Shown here in pieces: positions 42,587-50,837 of a stretch of DNA of 64,000 nucleotides (its first letter is position 1; every line of letters starts with the position of its first letter). The position numbers and the translations under genes were made by a program. The notes beneath the pieces were generated by a model, which was not told where the DNA came from, did not search any database, and was given only the letters and a program-made list of their open reading frames with translations. The stretch comes from Bacteroidales bacterium (lineage in GTDB: Bacteria > Bacteroidota > Bacteroidia > Bacteroidales > F082): the NCBI GenBank assembly GCA_023229245.1, contig JALNZU010000013.1, positions 20,283 to 84,282 on the forward strand, given 5' to 3'.

Positions 42587-44785
42587 ATGCGTTTCATTCA
42601 TTTACTTTCTTTCGTCGTTATTATGGCTGGCTTGAGTTATACTGCTCAAGCCCAATATATCACTCCAGGCAACAGCCTTAGTCTTTCATTAGACGACTTA
42701 GTCAGCAGTTCTGATGGAGTAGTAACAGGTGCTGATGGTATATATCAGGTAAATGGTGCATTGACTATATCGGCTACCGACACTTTACGCATTAATCAGG
42801 AAGCTCTGATACGGGTTGCTTCAGGTATCCGGCTTGAGTTTGAAGGCACACTGATCTCCGATCCGATTGAGGGGAAAGTACATTTCACCGCAATCGACAC
42901 AACTAACTCTGCCGCTAACTTCAAGGGATTCCGGTTTAGCGATTCGCCAGCCAACCTCATGCGCAACACCATAGTATCCTATGGAGGTGGGTTACAGCTT
43001 ATCAGCTCAGAAGCTATATTTGAATATTGTACATTTCGTCACAACGGCTCTTCCAACGTATCGGCAGTCATCACTTATAGCTCGTGCAGTCCGGTTATCC
43101 GGTATTGCTATTTCATAGAAAATGCACGCTCTGCCATAGGATCAGGTGCGAATGTGAGCGGATCGCCACATATTATGTATAATATCCTGATACACAACAC
43201 TACCGACAACAGCAACCGCCCTCAGATCAATTTAGGGCCTGGAGCATCCGATAGTTTGTACATAGTAGGTAATTATATCGAAGGACACTATGATATGGCC
43301 GGAGGAATAGGTCTTAGCAACCTGTTAGCTACTGGAAGCACCAAAGCAGTAGTACGCAACAACTATATAGTTGGTAATCGATATGGGTACGCTCAGATAG
43401 GAAATAATATTGCAGCATTTATTGCAGATAATCATCTGATTGACAATAATATTCAGAATCAGCCTAATTTGGGAGGAAGCGGACTTAATTTTCAAGCCAA
43501 CGGAACTGGCAACACAGCTATAGTGCGTCGAAATCTGATCACCGGTAACCTTTGGGGTGTTACACTACAAGGGACAGCCAACGCAGATTTTGGTACTGAA
43601 AGCGATCAGGGTGGAAATGTATTCTATGATAACGGTAATAGCGGAAGCATTTATGCCTTATATAATAATACACCTATTGACGTTACCGCCATTGGAAATT
43701 ATTGGGGAACCAACGATCCGGATGAGGCAGAAGACTTTATATTTCATCAGCCTGATCAAGCTGATTTAGGTTTAGTAACATATCAACCTATTTTAAGTTT
43801 AGAGCCGGTTATCAACCTCTTTCTTTTTGCCGTTGATGATAATCCACAGTTAGGAACAGATGTTTATGGTGAGATCAATCAAGACGAGCTGACAATTGAA
43901 GTAGTTGTGCCTGGAGGTACAGACCTAAGCAATCTTATACCACAAATCGGATTAGACTTTGGAGTGATCAGCGAGCCTCAGGGCGGTGTATTTACGGATT
44001 TCACTGATCCGGTCGAATATATCATTCATACCCCTCACGGAGAACAAGCCACTTATACAGTTACCGTATCTATAGAAACTATGACATACGATCTTAGTTT
44101 TGAAATAATGGATATCAACGGCACCACTGTTCCCGATGCAAGTATCACTTTAAACGGTACGACCTATCCATCAGGGACTTATGTATTTGAGAATTTGCTG
44201 CCTGGACTTTATTCTTTTGCAATTGCCCATCCAGCCTACAACATCTACGAATCTGAGGTAGAAATAATCGATCAATCCGTACAACTCACTATTGAGCTGA
44301 TACCTCTGAGCTATACAGTTACTTTTGAGGTTGAAGATGAAAATGGTACTATAATCCCGGATGCTGTCATCACATTTGACGGAATTACATACGATGCCGG
44401 TATTTATTCATTTGAAAATATTGTTCCAGGAACATATCCGTACTCTGTTGAAAAAGTCAGCTATGAGAGTGTACACGGAACAGCAGAAGTAGTTGACCAA
44501 CATCTGACCATACTGATTGAGATGCAGTTGATCAATTCGATAGAAGAGACATATAATCAGATCAAATTGTATCCTAATCCGGTGAACCAGGAGGCTATTA
44601 TAAAAATTCCGAACGCCAGTAACACCTTGTTAAAAATAGTTGATCTGCAAGGCAGGGAGCTGTTGCGCACAAGTTTCTCAGGAAGTCAATATATATTATC
44701 TGTATCTGAACTTGTATCTGGCCCTTATATGTTGATCCTGACAAGTGATAGTAAGAAATATGTAAAAATTCTCTATAAGGAGTAG
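42587..44785 (+). CDS. T9SS beta-helix surface protein
   Basis: 732 residues. Signal peptide to about 22 (YTAQAQ). Residues 45-400 form a right-handed parallel beta-helix with repeated rungs rich in N and G (CTFRHNGSSNVSAVITYS; VRNNYIVGNRYGYAQIGNN cut to VRNNYIVGNRYGY). About 410-490 is an Ig-like DUF5018-type domain; 500-645 are two tandem 74-residue carboxypeptidase-regulatory-like domains; the end (LYPNPVNQEAIIKI to VKILYKE) is a T9SS type A sorting domain. Beta-helix proteins of this type often bind or cleave polysaccharides, but no catalytic residues can be named. Confidence 0.87.
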   Translation: MRFIHLLSFVVIMAGLSYTAQAQYITPGNSLSLSLDDLVSSSDGVVTGADGIYQVNGALTISATDTLRINQEALIRVASGIRLEFEGTLISDPIEGKVHFTAIDTTNSAANFKGFRFSDSPANLMRNTIVSYGGGLQLISSEAIFEYCTFRHNGSSNVSAVITYSSCSPVIRYCYFIENARSAIGSGANVSGSPHIMYNILIHNTTDNSNRPQINLGPGASDSLYIVGNYIEGHYDMAGGIGLSNLLATGSTKAVVRNNYIVGNRYGYAQIGNNIAAFIADNHLIDNNIQNQPNLGGSGLNFQANGTGNTAIVRRNLITGNLWGVTLQGTANADFGTESDQGGNVFYDNGNSGSIYALYNNTPIDVTAIGNYWGTNDPDEAEDFIFHQPDQADLGLVTYQPILSLEPVINLFLFAVDDNPQLGTDVYGEINQDELTIEVVVPGGTDLSNLIPQIGLDFGVISEPQGGVFTDFTDPVEYIIHTPHGEQATYTVTVSIETMTYDLSFEIMDINGTTVPDASITLNGTTYPSGTYVFENLLPGLYSFAIAHPAYNIYESEVEIIDQSVQLTIELIPLSYTVTFEVEDENGTIIPDAVITFDGITYDAGIYSFENIVPGTYPYSVEKVSYESVHGTAEVVDQHLTILIEMQLINSIEETYNQIKLYPNPVNQEAIIKIPNASNTLLKIVDLQGRELLRTSFSGSQYILSVSELVSGPYMLILTSDSKKYVKILYKE
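44087..44527 (+). repeat. Two tandem 74-residue Ig-like domains
   Basis: Units 44087-44308 and 44309-44527 encode parallel sequences: INGTTVPDASITLNGTTYPS against ENGTIIPDAVITFDGITYDA. Internal duplication, no length change. Confidence 0.7.
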
Positions 44786-44789
44786 GCTC

Positions 44790-46346
44790 TTACTCAAGTA
44801 TCAGTTTCTGGATATAAAACACTGTTCGAGGGTTATGGCTCCGAAGTCGGTTATTGGAGATACGTTGATAGCCGGTTGCTAAATAATACGGTCCATACCA
44901 ATGCTGTAGCCAAGCTTTTCGTTCTTCCAGGAGTTTGTCGTTGGTAAAGGTATTCTCAATTTTCATTTGCTCGATCATACCTAACTGCTGTCCACCAGTA
45001 TCTAACATTTTTGATGTAAGTATTCCGTTTTGAAGTTGCGTGAGTATTAACGAGCTTGAATCGGCTATCACATTCACATTTTTTTGCAAGCGGGGAACTA
45101 ACACATCGCGTAGTTCTATATCAGAAGTCCAAAGCATTTCGGCTTGATCGTTAAAAGCAGCTACCAAAGCAGAAAAAAATTGATAGCCTTCAAATATGCT
45201 ATACGTAAATGGTACCAGACGCCCATAAAAGTCATATGTCATGCGTGTCTCATATCTGTATTTAGGTTTAAAAGCTTCGGCACTATACACATATTGATCC
45301 TGAAAACGGATGAGTTTAGGTTCGTAGAATTGAAATCCAATATGCAAGTCTTGCTCTGCCGAACGGCTGCGTGCGCTCCGTTGCCTTGCTCTGATCAGAT
45401 CATCGGTTGAGAGAGCACTATAGATATTCGAAAATTTATCAAACGAATTAAAAGATGTCTTCGGCGGTTGATCATCAATAAAACGAATGAAAAACATCCC
45501 TTTAGCTTCACTGCTTAATTCCGGTGAAGAGGCTTCCTTAGGTGTGGCACGCCTTTTTTGAAAGCCATAGCTGCCAGCCACTAACAAGCTGTTATCCGAA
45601 TCGGAAAAAGCTGTCAACGAATGTATGTAATGGGTTTCATCCATATAACTCCATTGATGCAACAGAGTTCCCTGAGAAGTAAAAGAAAGAAAAACATCCC
45701 CAAGAAACTTATTCCCGTCAAAATGCTTTATCGCTACAACAAAACTATTACGATCAGTAGATGAGCTTACATATTGAACGACTGTCTGTCCTTCGAGATT
45801 ATGAGGAATACTCTGCATGCTGTTTTGTTTCAGATCGAACAGCAGTAAATCGCTAGTAAATTTTTGCAGATTCAATGCTAACAACATATAATTGCCCGAC
45901 ACTGCAAATCCTTTCACCAATGCCTTTTCCGGCAGGCTACCGCCTATCAGTCCAAATGAAGCTGAGGGATGATGCAGCCTGAGCACTTCAAAAGCGTCGG
46001 CACTTCGTTTGCCTTCAGGACTTACGAAAAGAAATACTGTTGTCTGCTGATATGTTTCCGCACTATGAAAGACTAATCCATCCTTCAAAGGTACGTATTG
46101 AACCCATTTTTCTGTGAAATTAGTATCTAACAGACTGAAATACCATTTGCGCTTTTCATCCTCCATAGTTTCCGTGCTCTCATAAAACATCAGCATCCCC
46201 TCTGTACCCAACAGTTCAAGGTGGTATGCCGATGCATCAATACGTGACGGAAACTCAAGCCGTACAGGCTCAAGCACCTGCGACAAGCCAAAAAACTGTA
46301 GAGGCCACAACAGCCATGCAAGGATCAAAAACTTCATAGTACGCAT
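44790..46346 (-). CDS. Secreted protein of unknown function
   Basis: 518 residues; the start may be 46346 or the Met three codons later at 46337. The N-terminus is a signal peptide (FLILAWLLWPLQFFGLSQ). The rest is beta-rich with repeated motifs such as LLLFDLKQN, SLLVAGSYGFQKR and MLWTSDIEL, suggesting a beta-propeller-like fold of about six blades. There is a basic, serine-rich loop RARQRSARSRSAEQ. No sorting domain and no terminal barrel strand, so it is probably periplasmic or an intermediate. Family not recognised. It converges with the beta-helix gene: stops only 4 bases apart. Confidence 0.75.
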   Translation of the reverse strand: MRTMKFLILAWLLWPLQFFGLSQVLEPVRLEFPSRIDASAYHLELLGTEGMLMFYESTETMEDEKRKWYFSLLDTNFTEKWVQYVPLKDGLVFHSAETYQQTTVFLFVSPEGKRSADAFEVLRLHHPSASFGLIGGSLPEKALVKGFAVSGNYMLLALNLQKFTSDLLLFDLKQNSMQSIPHNLEGQTVVQYVSSSTDRNSFVVAIKHFDGNKFLGDVFLSFTSQGTLLHQWSYMDETHYIHSLTAFSDSDNSLLVAGSYGFQKRRATPKEASSPELSSEAKGMFFIRFIDDQPPKTSFNSFDKFSNIYSALSTDDLIRARQRSARSRSAEQDLHIGFQFYEPKLIRFQDQYVYSAEAFKPKYRYETRMTYDFYGRLVPFTYSIFEGYQFFSALVAAFNDQAEMLWTSDIELRDVLVPRLQKNVNVIADSSSLILTQLQNGILTSKMLDTGGQQLGMIEQMKIENTFTNDKLLEERKAWLQHWYGPYYLATGYQRISNNRLRSHNPRTVFYIQKLILE

Positions 46347-46363
46347 ATCCCAAAAAATTTATA

Positions 46364-46371
46364 CAAACATA
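46364..46371 (-). promoter_or_regulatory. -7 box of the unknown secreted protein
   Basis: Minus-strand TATGTTTG, exact TAnnTTTG, 17 bases before the ATG at 46346. Confidence 0.5.
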
Positions 46372-46607
46372 CACATTGCATTTGGTCGAAATAATTTATC
46401 CACAACATTTTGAAATACTGACGAAAACCACTTTCATGCCAAACACCTAATGCCGATCCTGAAAATTAATTTTAACAGATCGTTTATGTATTTAGTCAAG
46501 CTGTCAATCATCCAAACAACTATACAACAAGTCCATTCTCTCATTATCTGTGAATTACATTTATCAAATAAAATCGCTATGAAGTAGTGTTTGGACAAAA
46601 AATTCAT

Positions 46608-46615
46608 TATTTTTG
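46608..46615 (+). promoter_or_regulatory. -7 box of the first Asp-box T9SS gene
   Basis: TATTTTTG, exact match, giving a leader of about 45 bases. A TTTG at 46590-46593 is too close to be its -33. Confidence 0.45.
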
Positions 46616-46665
46616 TTACGACATACAAATAAATTATATTAGTTTAACCAAAAACTTCCTGCCTT

Positions 46666-48621
46666 ATGAAAAAATTATTACTCTTAATTCTTTCTGTGGT
46701 TGGATTGATTAGTGTTGTCCAATCTCAATCTATTCAAACCGATCATAAGAAATATCCTGACAGAGCACCAGCAGTCGTTCTTATAGAACCGATTGCTTCT
46801 GATGCGCCTGCTAGTTTGCCTGCTGTAATTCCTGCACCTGTCAAAGCGGGTACGGGAACCAACTACGTTTCTCAAATACCTATAGGTACTTCTGCCAATG
46901 CGATTGGTTTTTTTGTAGATGGTCGTAATGCCAATGTATGGGTTGATAACAGGCTGAACACCGTAACATTCACTCATCGATTATTATCACCCTCTGGCAA
47001 CCATATAGGATATGATGTATCTTTCGATAGAGGGTTGACCTGGGATGTAGACCAACTAAACTATGATCCTACTATAGAAGGTTATAGTCCGGGACGCTAT
47101 CCATTAGGAGGCATAGTGAATCCCTTAGGGAACACCGACCCTGCTAATGCCGCACATACGTATGTGGCACCTATTCTAGATGGCAGTCATGGTGCTGCCG
47201 GTTCCTGGGGTGGTATAGCCTATGGTGCCAAATCGTTTGCAGCTGATGCAACACCCTGGCAAGCAGCTTTTTCTACAACTCCTGAAAAAAAATGGTTCCT
47301 GCCCGATGCGTTTAACGTAACTCAACAAGGTGATATATGGTTTGTGGACGAAGAAACCGACTGGGACGGCAGTACTTCAACCGGATTGGGTATCCTCACA
47401 GTAGTCAGAGGAACCTATGATGCAGAAACAAGTGAGATAGAAAACTCGTATATCAGCATACCACTTGATATAGAAGAAGGACGTGGCATTAACGATATAG
47501 AGATAGCTTTTGCCCCCGACGGGCAAACTGGGTTTATCTCAGTGCTTACCTCACTTGCCAATCCACTACCCTATACTTCGTATCACCCTGTTTTATTTAA
47601 GACGACCGATGGAGGTGATACATGGGACGATCCTATTGAAGTACAACTTGGAGGTGCCGATGGGTTAGATGCCATCAAAAATTTTATCACCGATGAACGT
47701 TTAGCCGATTACTTTGATATAGTACCGCCAAGGGATGAAATCATTTATTTCATAGGATACATACATGATCTAACCGTTGATGCATGGGGAAACCCACATA
47801 TCATTGGCAATATTATGCTTGCCACAGAAGATGGAATTTACACCCAGCAAGGTGTCAATGCTATATTCCATATATGGTCGCCCGATGGAGGTGAGACCTG
47901 GGATGCCTACCATATCACTAATGTCATGCAATGGAAAGCTGAGTTTACTGAAGGTGGAACTACCGTAAACCACTACAACAGACCGCAGGTAGGTACAACT
48001 ATGGATGGCACCTTGATCTTCTTCTCATGGATAGATTGTGATTTGCCTGAAGCCGACGATAACACCAGACCAGATATTTATTTCAGCGATTTTATCCCTT
48101 ATGAAGGTGAAAATGGCACTCATGGCGAAGTGGAGAACGTAACCTTCCTGAGCCCGGCAATGTGGACTGCCAACTGGGCTACTATGCCGTATTATGTGTT
48201 CTCGGAAATCGTGGGAGAAAATACAGTGAAAGCCACTATCCCATGGGTATATCAAAAGTTAGATAACGAGTATAACGGCTCAAATCCGGTACAGTTTTTT
48301 TATATACCCGATTTTTCCAAAACCTATACTATGACCTCAATAAGCGAGTTAAACGTATCAAATATCGCTTCTATCAGTCAAAACAAGCCTAATCCCTTTA
48401 CAGGTTCAACCACAGTAGACATAAGCCTGATAAAATCAGCACATGTAAGTATTGATATATACAACCTGACAGGTCAAAAGATCAAATCAATCGATTATGG
48501 CAAATTAGGCTCTGGGGCTACTCCCTTGATCATTTCGGGAGGAGGCCTTCCTACGGGAGTTTATTTTTATACTGTTCAGGCTGACAATGACAAAGTTACT
48601 CGTAAAATGATCGTTCATTAG
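46666..48621 (+). CDS. T9SS Asp-box (sialidase-like fold) protein, paralogue 1
   Basis: 651 residues. Signal peptide to about 20 (VVQSQ). A propeller-like region holds several Asp boxes: SFDRGLTWDVD, TTDGGDTWDDP and SPDGGETWDAY. The C-terminus (QNKPNPFTGSTTVDIS to KVTRKMIVH) is a T9SS type A sorting domain. No sialidase active-site Arg triad can be named, so enzymatic activity is not assumed. It shares the frame and landmarks (IGTSANA, GRYP, NPLGNTD, SWGGIAYG) with the next gene, so the two arose by tandem duplication. A terminator follows directly. Confidence 0.87.
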   Translation: MKKLLLLILSVVGLISVVQSQSIQTDHKKYPDRAPAVVLIEPIASDAPASLPAVIPAPVKAGTGTNYVSQIPIGTSANAIGFFVDGRNANVWVDNRLNTVTFTHRLLSPSGNHIGYDVSFDRGLTWDVDQLNYDPTIEGYSPGRYPLGGIVNPLGNTDPANAAHTYVAPILDGSHGAAGSWGGIAYGAKSFAADATPWQAAFSTTPEKKWFLPDAFNVTQQGDIWFVDEETDWDGSTSTGLGILTVVRGTYDAETSEIENSYISIPLDIEEGRGINDIEIAFAPDGQTGFISVLTSLANPLPYTSYHPVLFKTTDGGDTWDDPIEVQLGGADGLDAIKNFITDERLADYFDIVPPRDEIIYFIGYIHDLTVDAWGNPHIIGNIMLATEDGIYTQQGVNAIFHIWSPDGGETWDAYHITNVMQWKAEFTEGGTTVNHYNRPQVGTTMDGTLIFFSWIDCDLPEADDNTRPDIYFSDFIPYEGENGTHGEVENVTFLSPAMWTANWATMPYYVFSEIVGENTVKATIPWVYQKLDNEYNGSNPVQFFYIPDFSKTYTMTSISELNVSNIASISQNKPNPFTGSTTVDISLIKSAHVSIDIYNLTGQKIKSIDYGKLGSGATPLIISGGGLPTGVYFYTVQADNDKVTRKMIVH

Positions 48622-48640
48622 AGTATTATTTACTTAAAAT

Positions 48641-48673
48641 AAATACGTCTCTGCTTGCAGGGACGTATTTTTT
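48641..48673 (+). terminator. Terminator overlapping the next promoter
   Basis: AAATACGTCTCTGC (48641-48654) pairs with GCAGGGACGTATTT (48657-48670), one T-G pair, followed by TTT. The likely -33 element CTTG of the next gene lies in the loop at 48654-48657. Confidence 0.88.
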
Positions 48674-48684
48674 GTTTACTTTTG
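48654..48684 (+). promoter_or_regulatory. Promoter of the second Asp-box gene
   Basis: -33 CTTG at 48654-48657, 19-base spacer, -7 TACTTTTG at 48677-48684. The leader to the ATG at 48732 is about 40 bases. Confidence 0.6.
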
Positions 48685-48731
48685 GCATGATAAATTATTT
48701 TTCATTTCTAACCCTAAAATATTTTCTAATT

Positions 48732-50759
48732 ATGAGGAAAGTTTTACTATTAACGCTCGTGTTAGGCCTTGGTCTTACAGCCTTTGCACAGCGTACCTAC
48801 AAATTGAAAAGCAATCTGCGTGAGCACAAGGCTATCGAAAAAATGATGATCGGTATAGAGCCTACCAAAGCTACTAGCATGATCAGTAACCAACAAAACG
48901 ATGCCCCTGCATTTTTACCACAATACAAAAACACTAATGCGGTAACTATTATTGATATTGGTACTTCAGCCAATGCGTATAGCTACAGCTATGCCGGCGG
49001 GCAGAAAGAAATTGTTGCAGCAGCCCCCGAAGTGAATGTGGTAACTAATTTCCATCGTATGGGTGGTGCATTAGATCCAGCCGGATACTCTGGTGACTTA
49101 GGCTACGATATTTCGTTCGACGGTGGTTTGACCTGGACTAATATGATCGAAATCTATACTGCTACCAATAATGCCGGTGGTGAATATTATACGGATGCCG
49201 GACGTTATCCTTCACACGGCCTTTACAATCCAGTAGGTAACACCGATATTGAAAATGTATGGCTACAGTTTCATGCACCAAATCTTGACGGAAGCAACTC
49301 ACCCGATAGCTGGGGAGGATACAGCTATGGAGTAGCTAATATAACAGATCCCGAAAATACTAATACCAAAAATCTGCAATCATCCGTACCTCCATACTAT
49401 CAGTATATTGTTGACGCCTATGATATCACCCGTACAGGTAAAGTGTTTGCCGTTGACGTGAATCAAGACTGGGGCAGTGGTAGTGTGGTGTATAAAGGGA
49501 GCTTGATAGTGAATGAGGGTACCTGGGACGAAGATGATTTTGACTTTGTATTTACCCGTGAATTGTTAGACGCCCCCGTAGCTGCTGCTACAACCCGCCC
49601 GGCACATGTGAAAGTAGCTTTCTCAGAAGACGGAAACACAGGATATATCTCCATGATTGGTGATAACGAGACGACTACTGTAATTTCAGGATCTCCCGGT
49701 TATTATCCAATTATTTTCAAAACTACAGATGGTGGTGAATCCTGGTCCGATCCGGTTGGAATCCAACTTGCAGGCCCTAACGGACTACCTGGTATCATTG
49801 AAGACCTTTTAACCGACGACCAGATCGCTCAACTATATGAAGAACCTCTGCCAGCTCGCGACCAAATTCCCTATACGACTGCATTTGATCATGATATCGT
49901 TGTGGATGCCGATGGTAATCTGCACATAGGTGTAGTAATTGGTGTGGTAGGTAACGACGATTACAGCATCGTATCAGCTGAGTATTTATTTGCTGCTTAT
50001 GATATTTTCACCACCGACGGTGGTACAACCTGGCATGCCATCAAATTAGGTAATATACGTCAGTTCCGCGGTGAATGGGATGGTGGCGATTTCACTGAAG
50101 ACAACAGAATTCAAATCAGTATCTCCCCCGACCGTGAAACCGTATTTGTATTGTGGTTAGATTCTGATGCAGAAACAGCAGAATCCAATAACCGTCCTAA
50201 TATTTTTGCCCGCGGCGTACGTGCCAATCAATGGGGTACAGCCGATTTAACCTGTGATGGAACCAATCCGGTAGCCACCAATGTAACTATGTTCTCAGCA
50301 GCTATGTGGTCAGCACCTTTCCATGCTGTTGCATCAAAGAGCTTCTTTGCTGATGGAAAATATACTATTCCAATTGCATTCCAGCCCTTAGCACCGGAAG
50401 ATGACCCAGGCGCTCCAGTACAATATAAATATATCACCGACTTCTACTTTACCGATGCCGACTTCTGTATAGTTGGATCTGAAGAGATTAAAGCCGTTGA
50501 AGCGTTGCAAGTAAGTCAAAACTTCCCAAATCCTTTCAGTAATGAAACCTATATCACAGTTAATTTAGCCAAAGGAAGCCAACTGAATATAGAGGTGTAT
50601 AACCTGACTGGTCAAAAAGTATATGACAAAAAATATGGATACAAACCAGCCGGACAAACCAGCCTTGTAATACAAGATGTAGACTTTCCAACAGGTATCT
50701 ACTTCTATACCGTACAAGCCGGTACTGAAAAGATAACCCGCAAAATGATAGTAAACTAA
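48732..50759 (+). CDS. T9SS Asp-box (sialidase-like fold) protein, paralogue 2
   Basis: 675 residues from the Met at 48732 (MRKVLLLTLVLGLGLTAFAQ is the signal peptide); a start 20 codons earlier would lie before the -7 box. Asp boxes include SFDGGLTWTNM, TTDGGESWSDP and TTDGGTTWHAI. The sorting domain runs from QNFPNPFSNETYITVN to KITRKMIVN. The sequence parallels paralogue 1 from residue 60 on, with insertions. Function unknown; surface exposure through T9SS is firm. Confidence 0.88.
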   Translation: MRKVLLLTLVLGLGLTAFAQRTYKLKSNLREHKAIEKMMIGIEPTKATSMISNQQNDAPAFLPQYKNTNAVTIIDIGTSANAYSYSYAGGQKEIVAAAPEVNVVTNFHRMGGALDPAGYSGDLGYDISFDGGLTWTNMIEIYTATNNAGGEYYTDAGRYPSHGLYNPVGNTDIENVWLQFHAPNLDGSNSPDSWGGYSYGVANITDPENTNTKNLQSSVPPYYQYIVDAYDITRTGKVFAVDVNQDWGSGSVVYKGSLIVNEGTWDEDDFDFVFTRELLDAPVAAATTRPAHVKVAFSEDGNTGYISMIGDNETTTVISGSPGYYPIIFKTTDGGESWSDPVGIQLAGPNGLPGIIEDLLTDDQIAQLYEEPLPARDQIPYTTAFDHDIVVDADGNLHIGVVIGVVGNDDYSIVSAEYLFAAYDIFTTDGGTTWHAIKLGNIRQFRGEWDGGDFTEDNRIQISISPDRETVFVLWLDSDAETAESNNRPNIFARGVRANQWGTADLTCDGTNPVATNVTMFSAAMWSAPFHAVASKSFFADGKYTIPIAFQPLAPEDDPGAPVQYKYITDFYFTDADFCIVGSEEIKAVEALQVSQNFPNPFSNETYITVNLAKGSQLNIEVYNLTGQKVYDKKYGYKPAGQTSLVIQDVDFPTGIYFYTVQAGTEKITRKMIVN

Positions 50760-50785
50760 ACAATTGTTTTACAATCGAATAAATT

Positions 50786-50818
50786 AAAAAAAGCACTGAA
50801 CTATTCAGTGCTTTTTTT
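50786..50818 (+). terminator. Bidirectional terminator between T9SS gene and malQ
   Basis: AAAAAAAGCACTGAA, loop CTA, TTCAGTGCTTTTTTT: a 15-bp perfect stem with A and T tracts, so it can stop transcripts from both sides (the T9SS gene and malQ converge). Confidence 0.92.
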
Positions 50819-50837
50819 AGTAATATAGTTTCCGGCT

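Larger units (their letters stand above)
46347..46665. other. Divergent intergenic region
   Basis: 319 bases holding the leftward -7 box (46364-46371) and the rightward -7 box (46608-46615). Nothing else recognised. Confidence 0.45.

Noticed and set aside
46666..50759. Active sialidases
   Set aside because: Asp boxes are present, but these mark the fold only; the arginine triad, Tyr and Asp of sialidases could not be identified.
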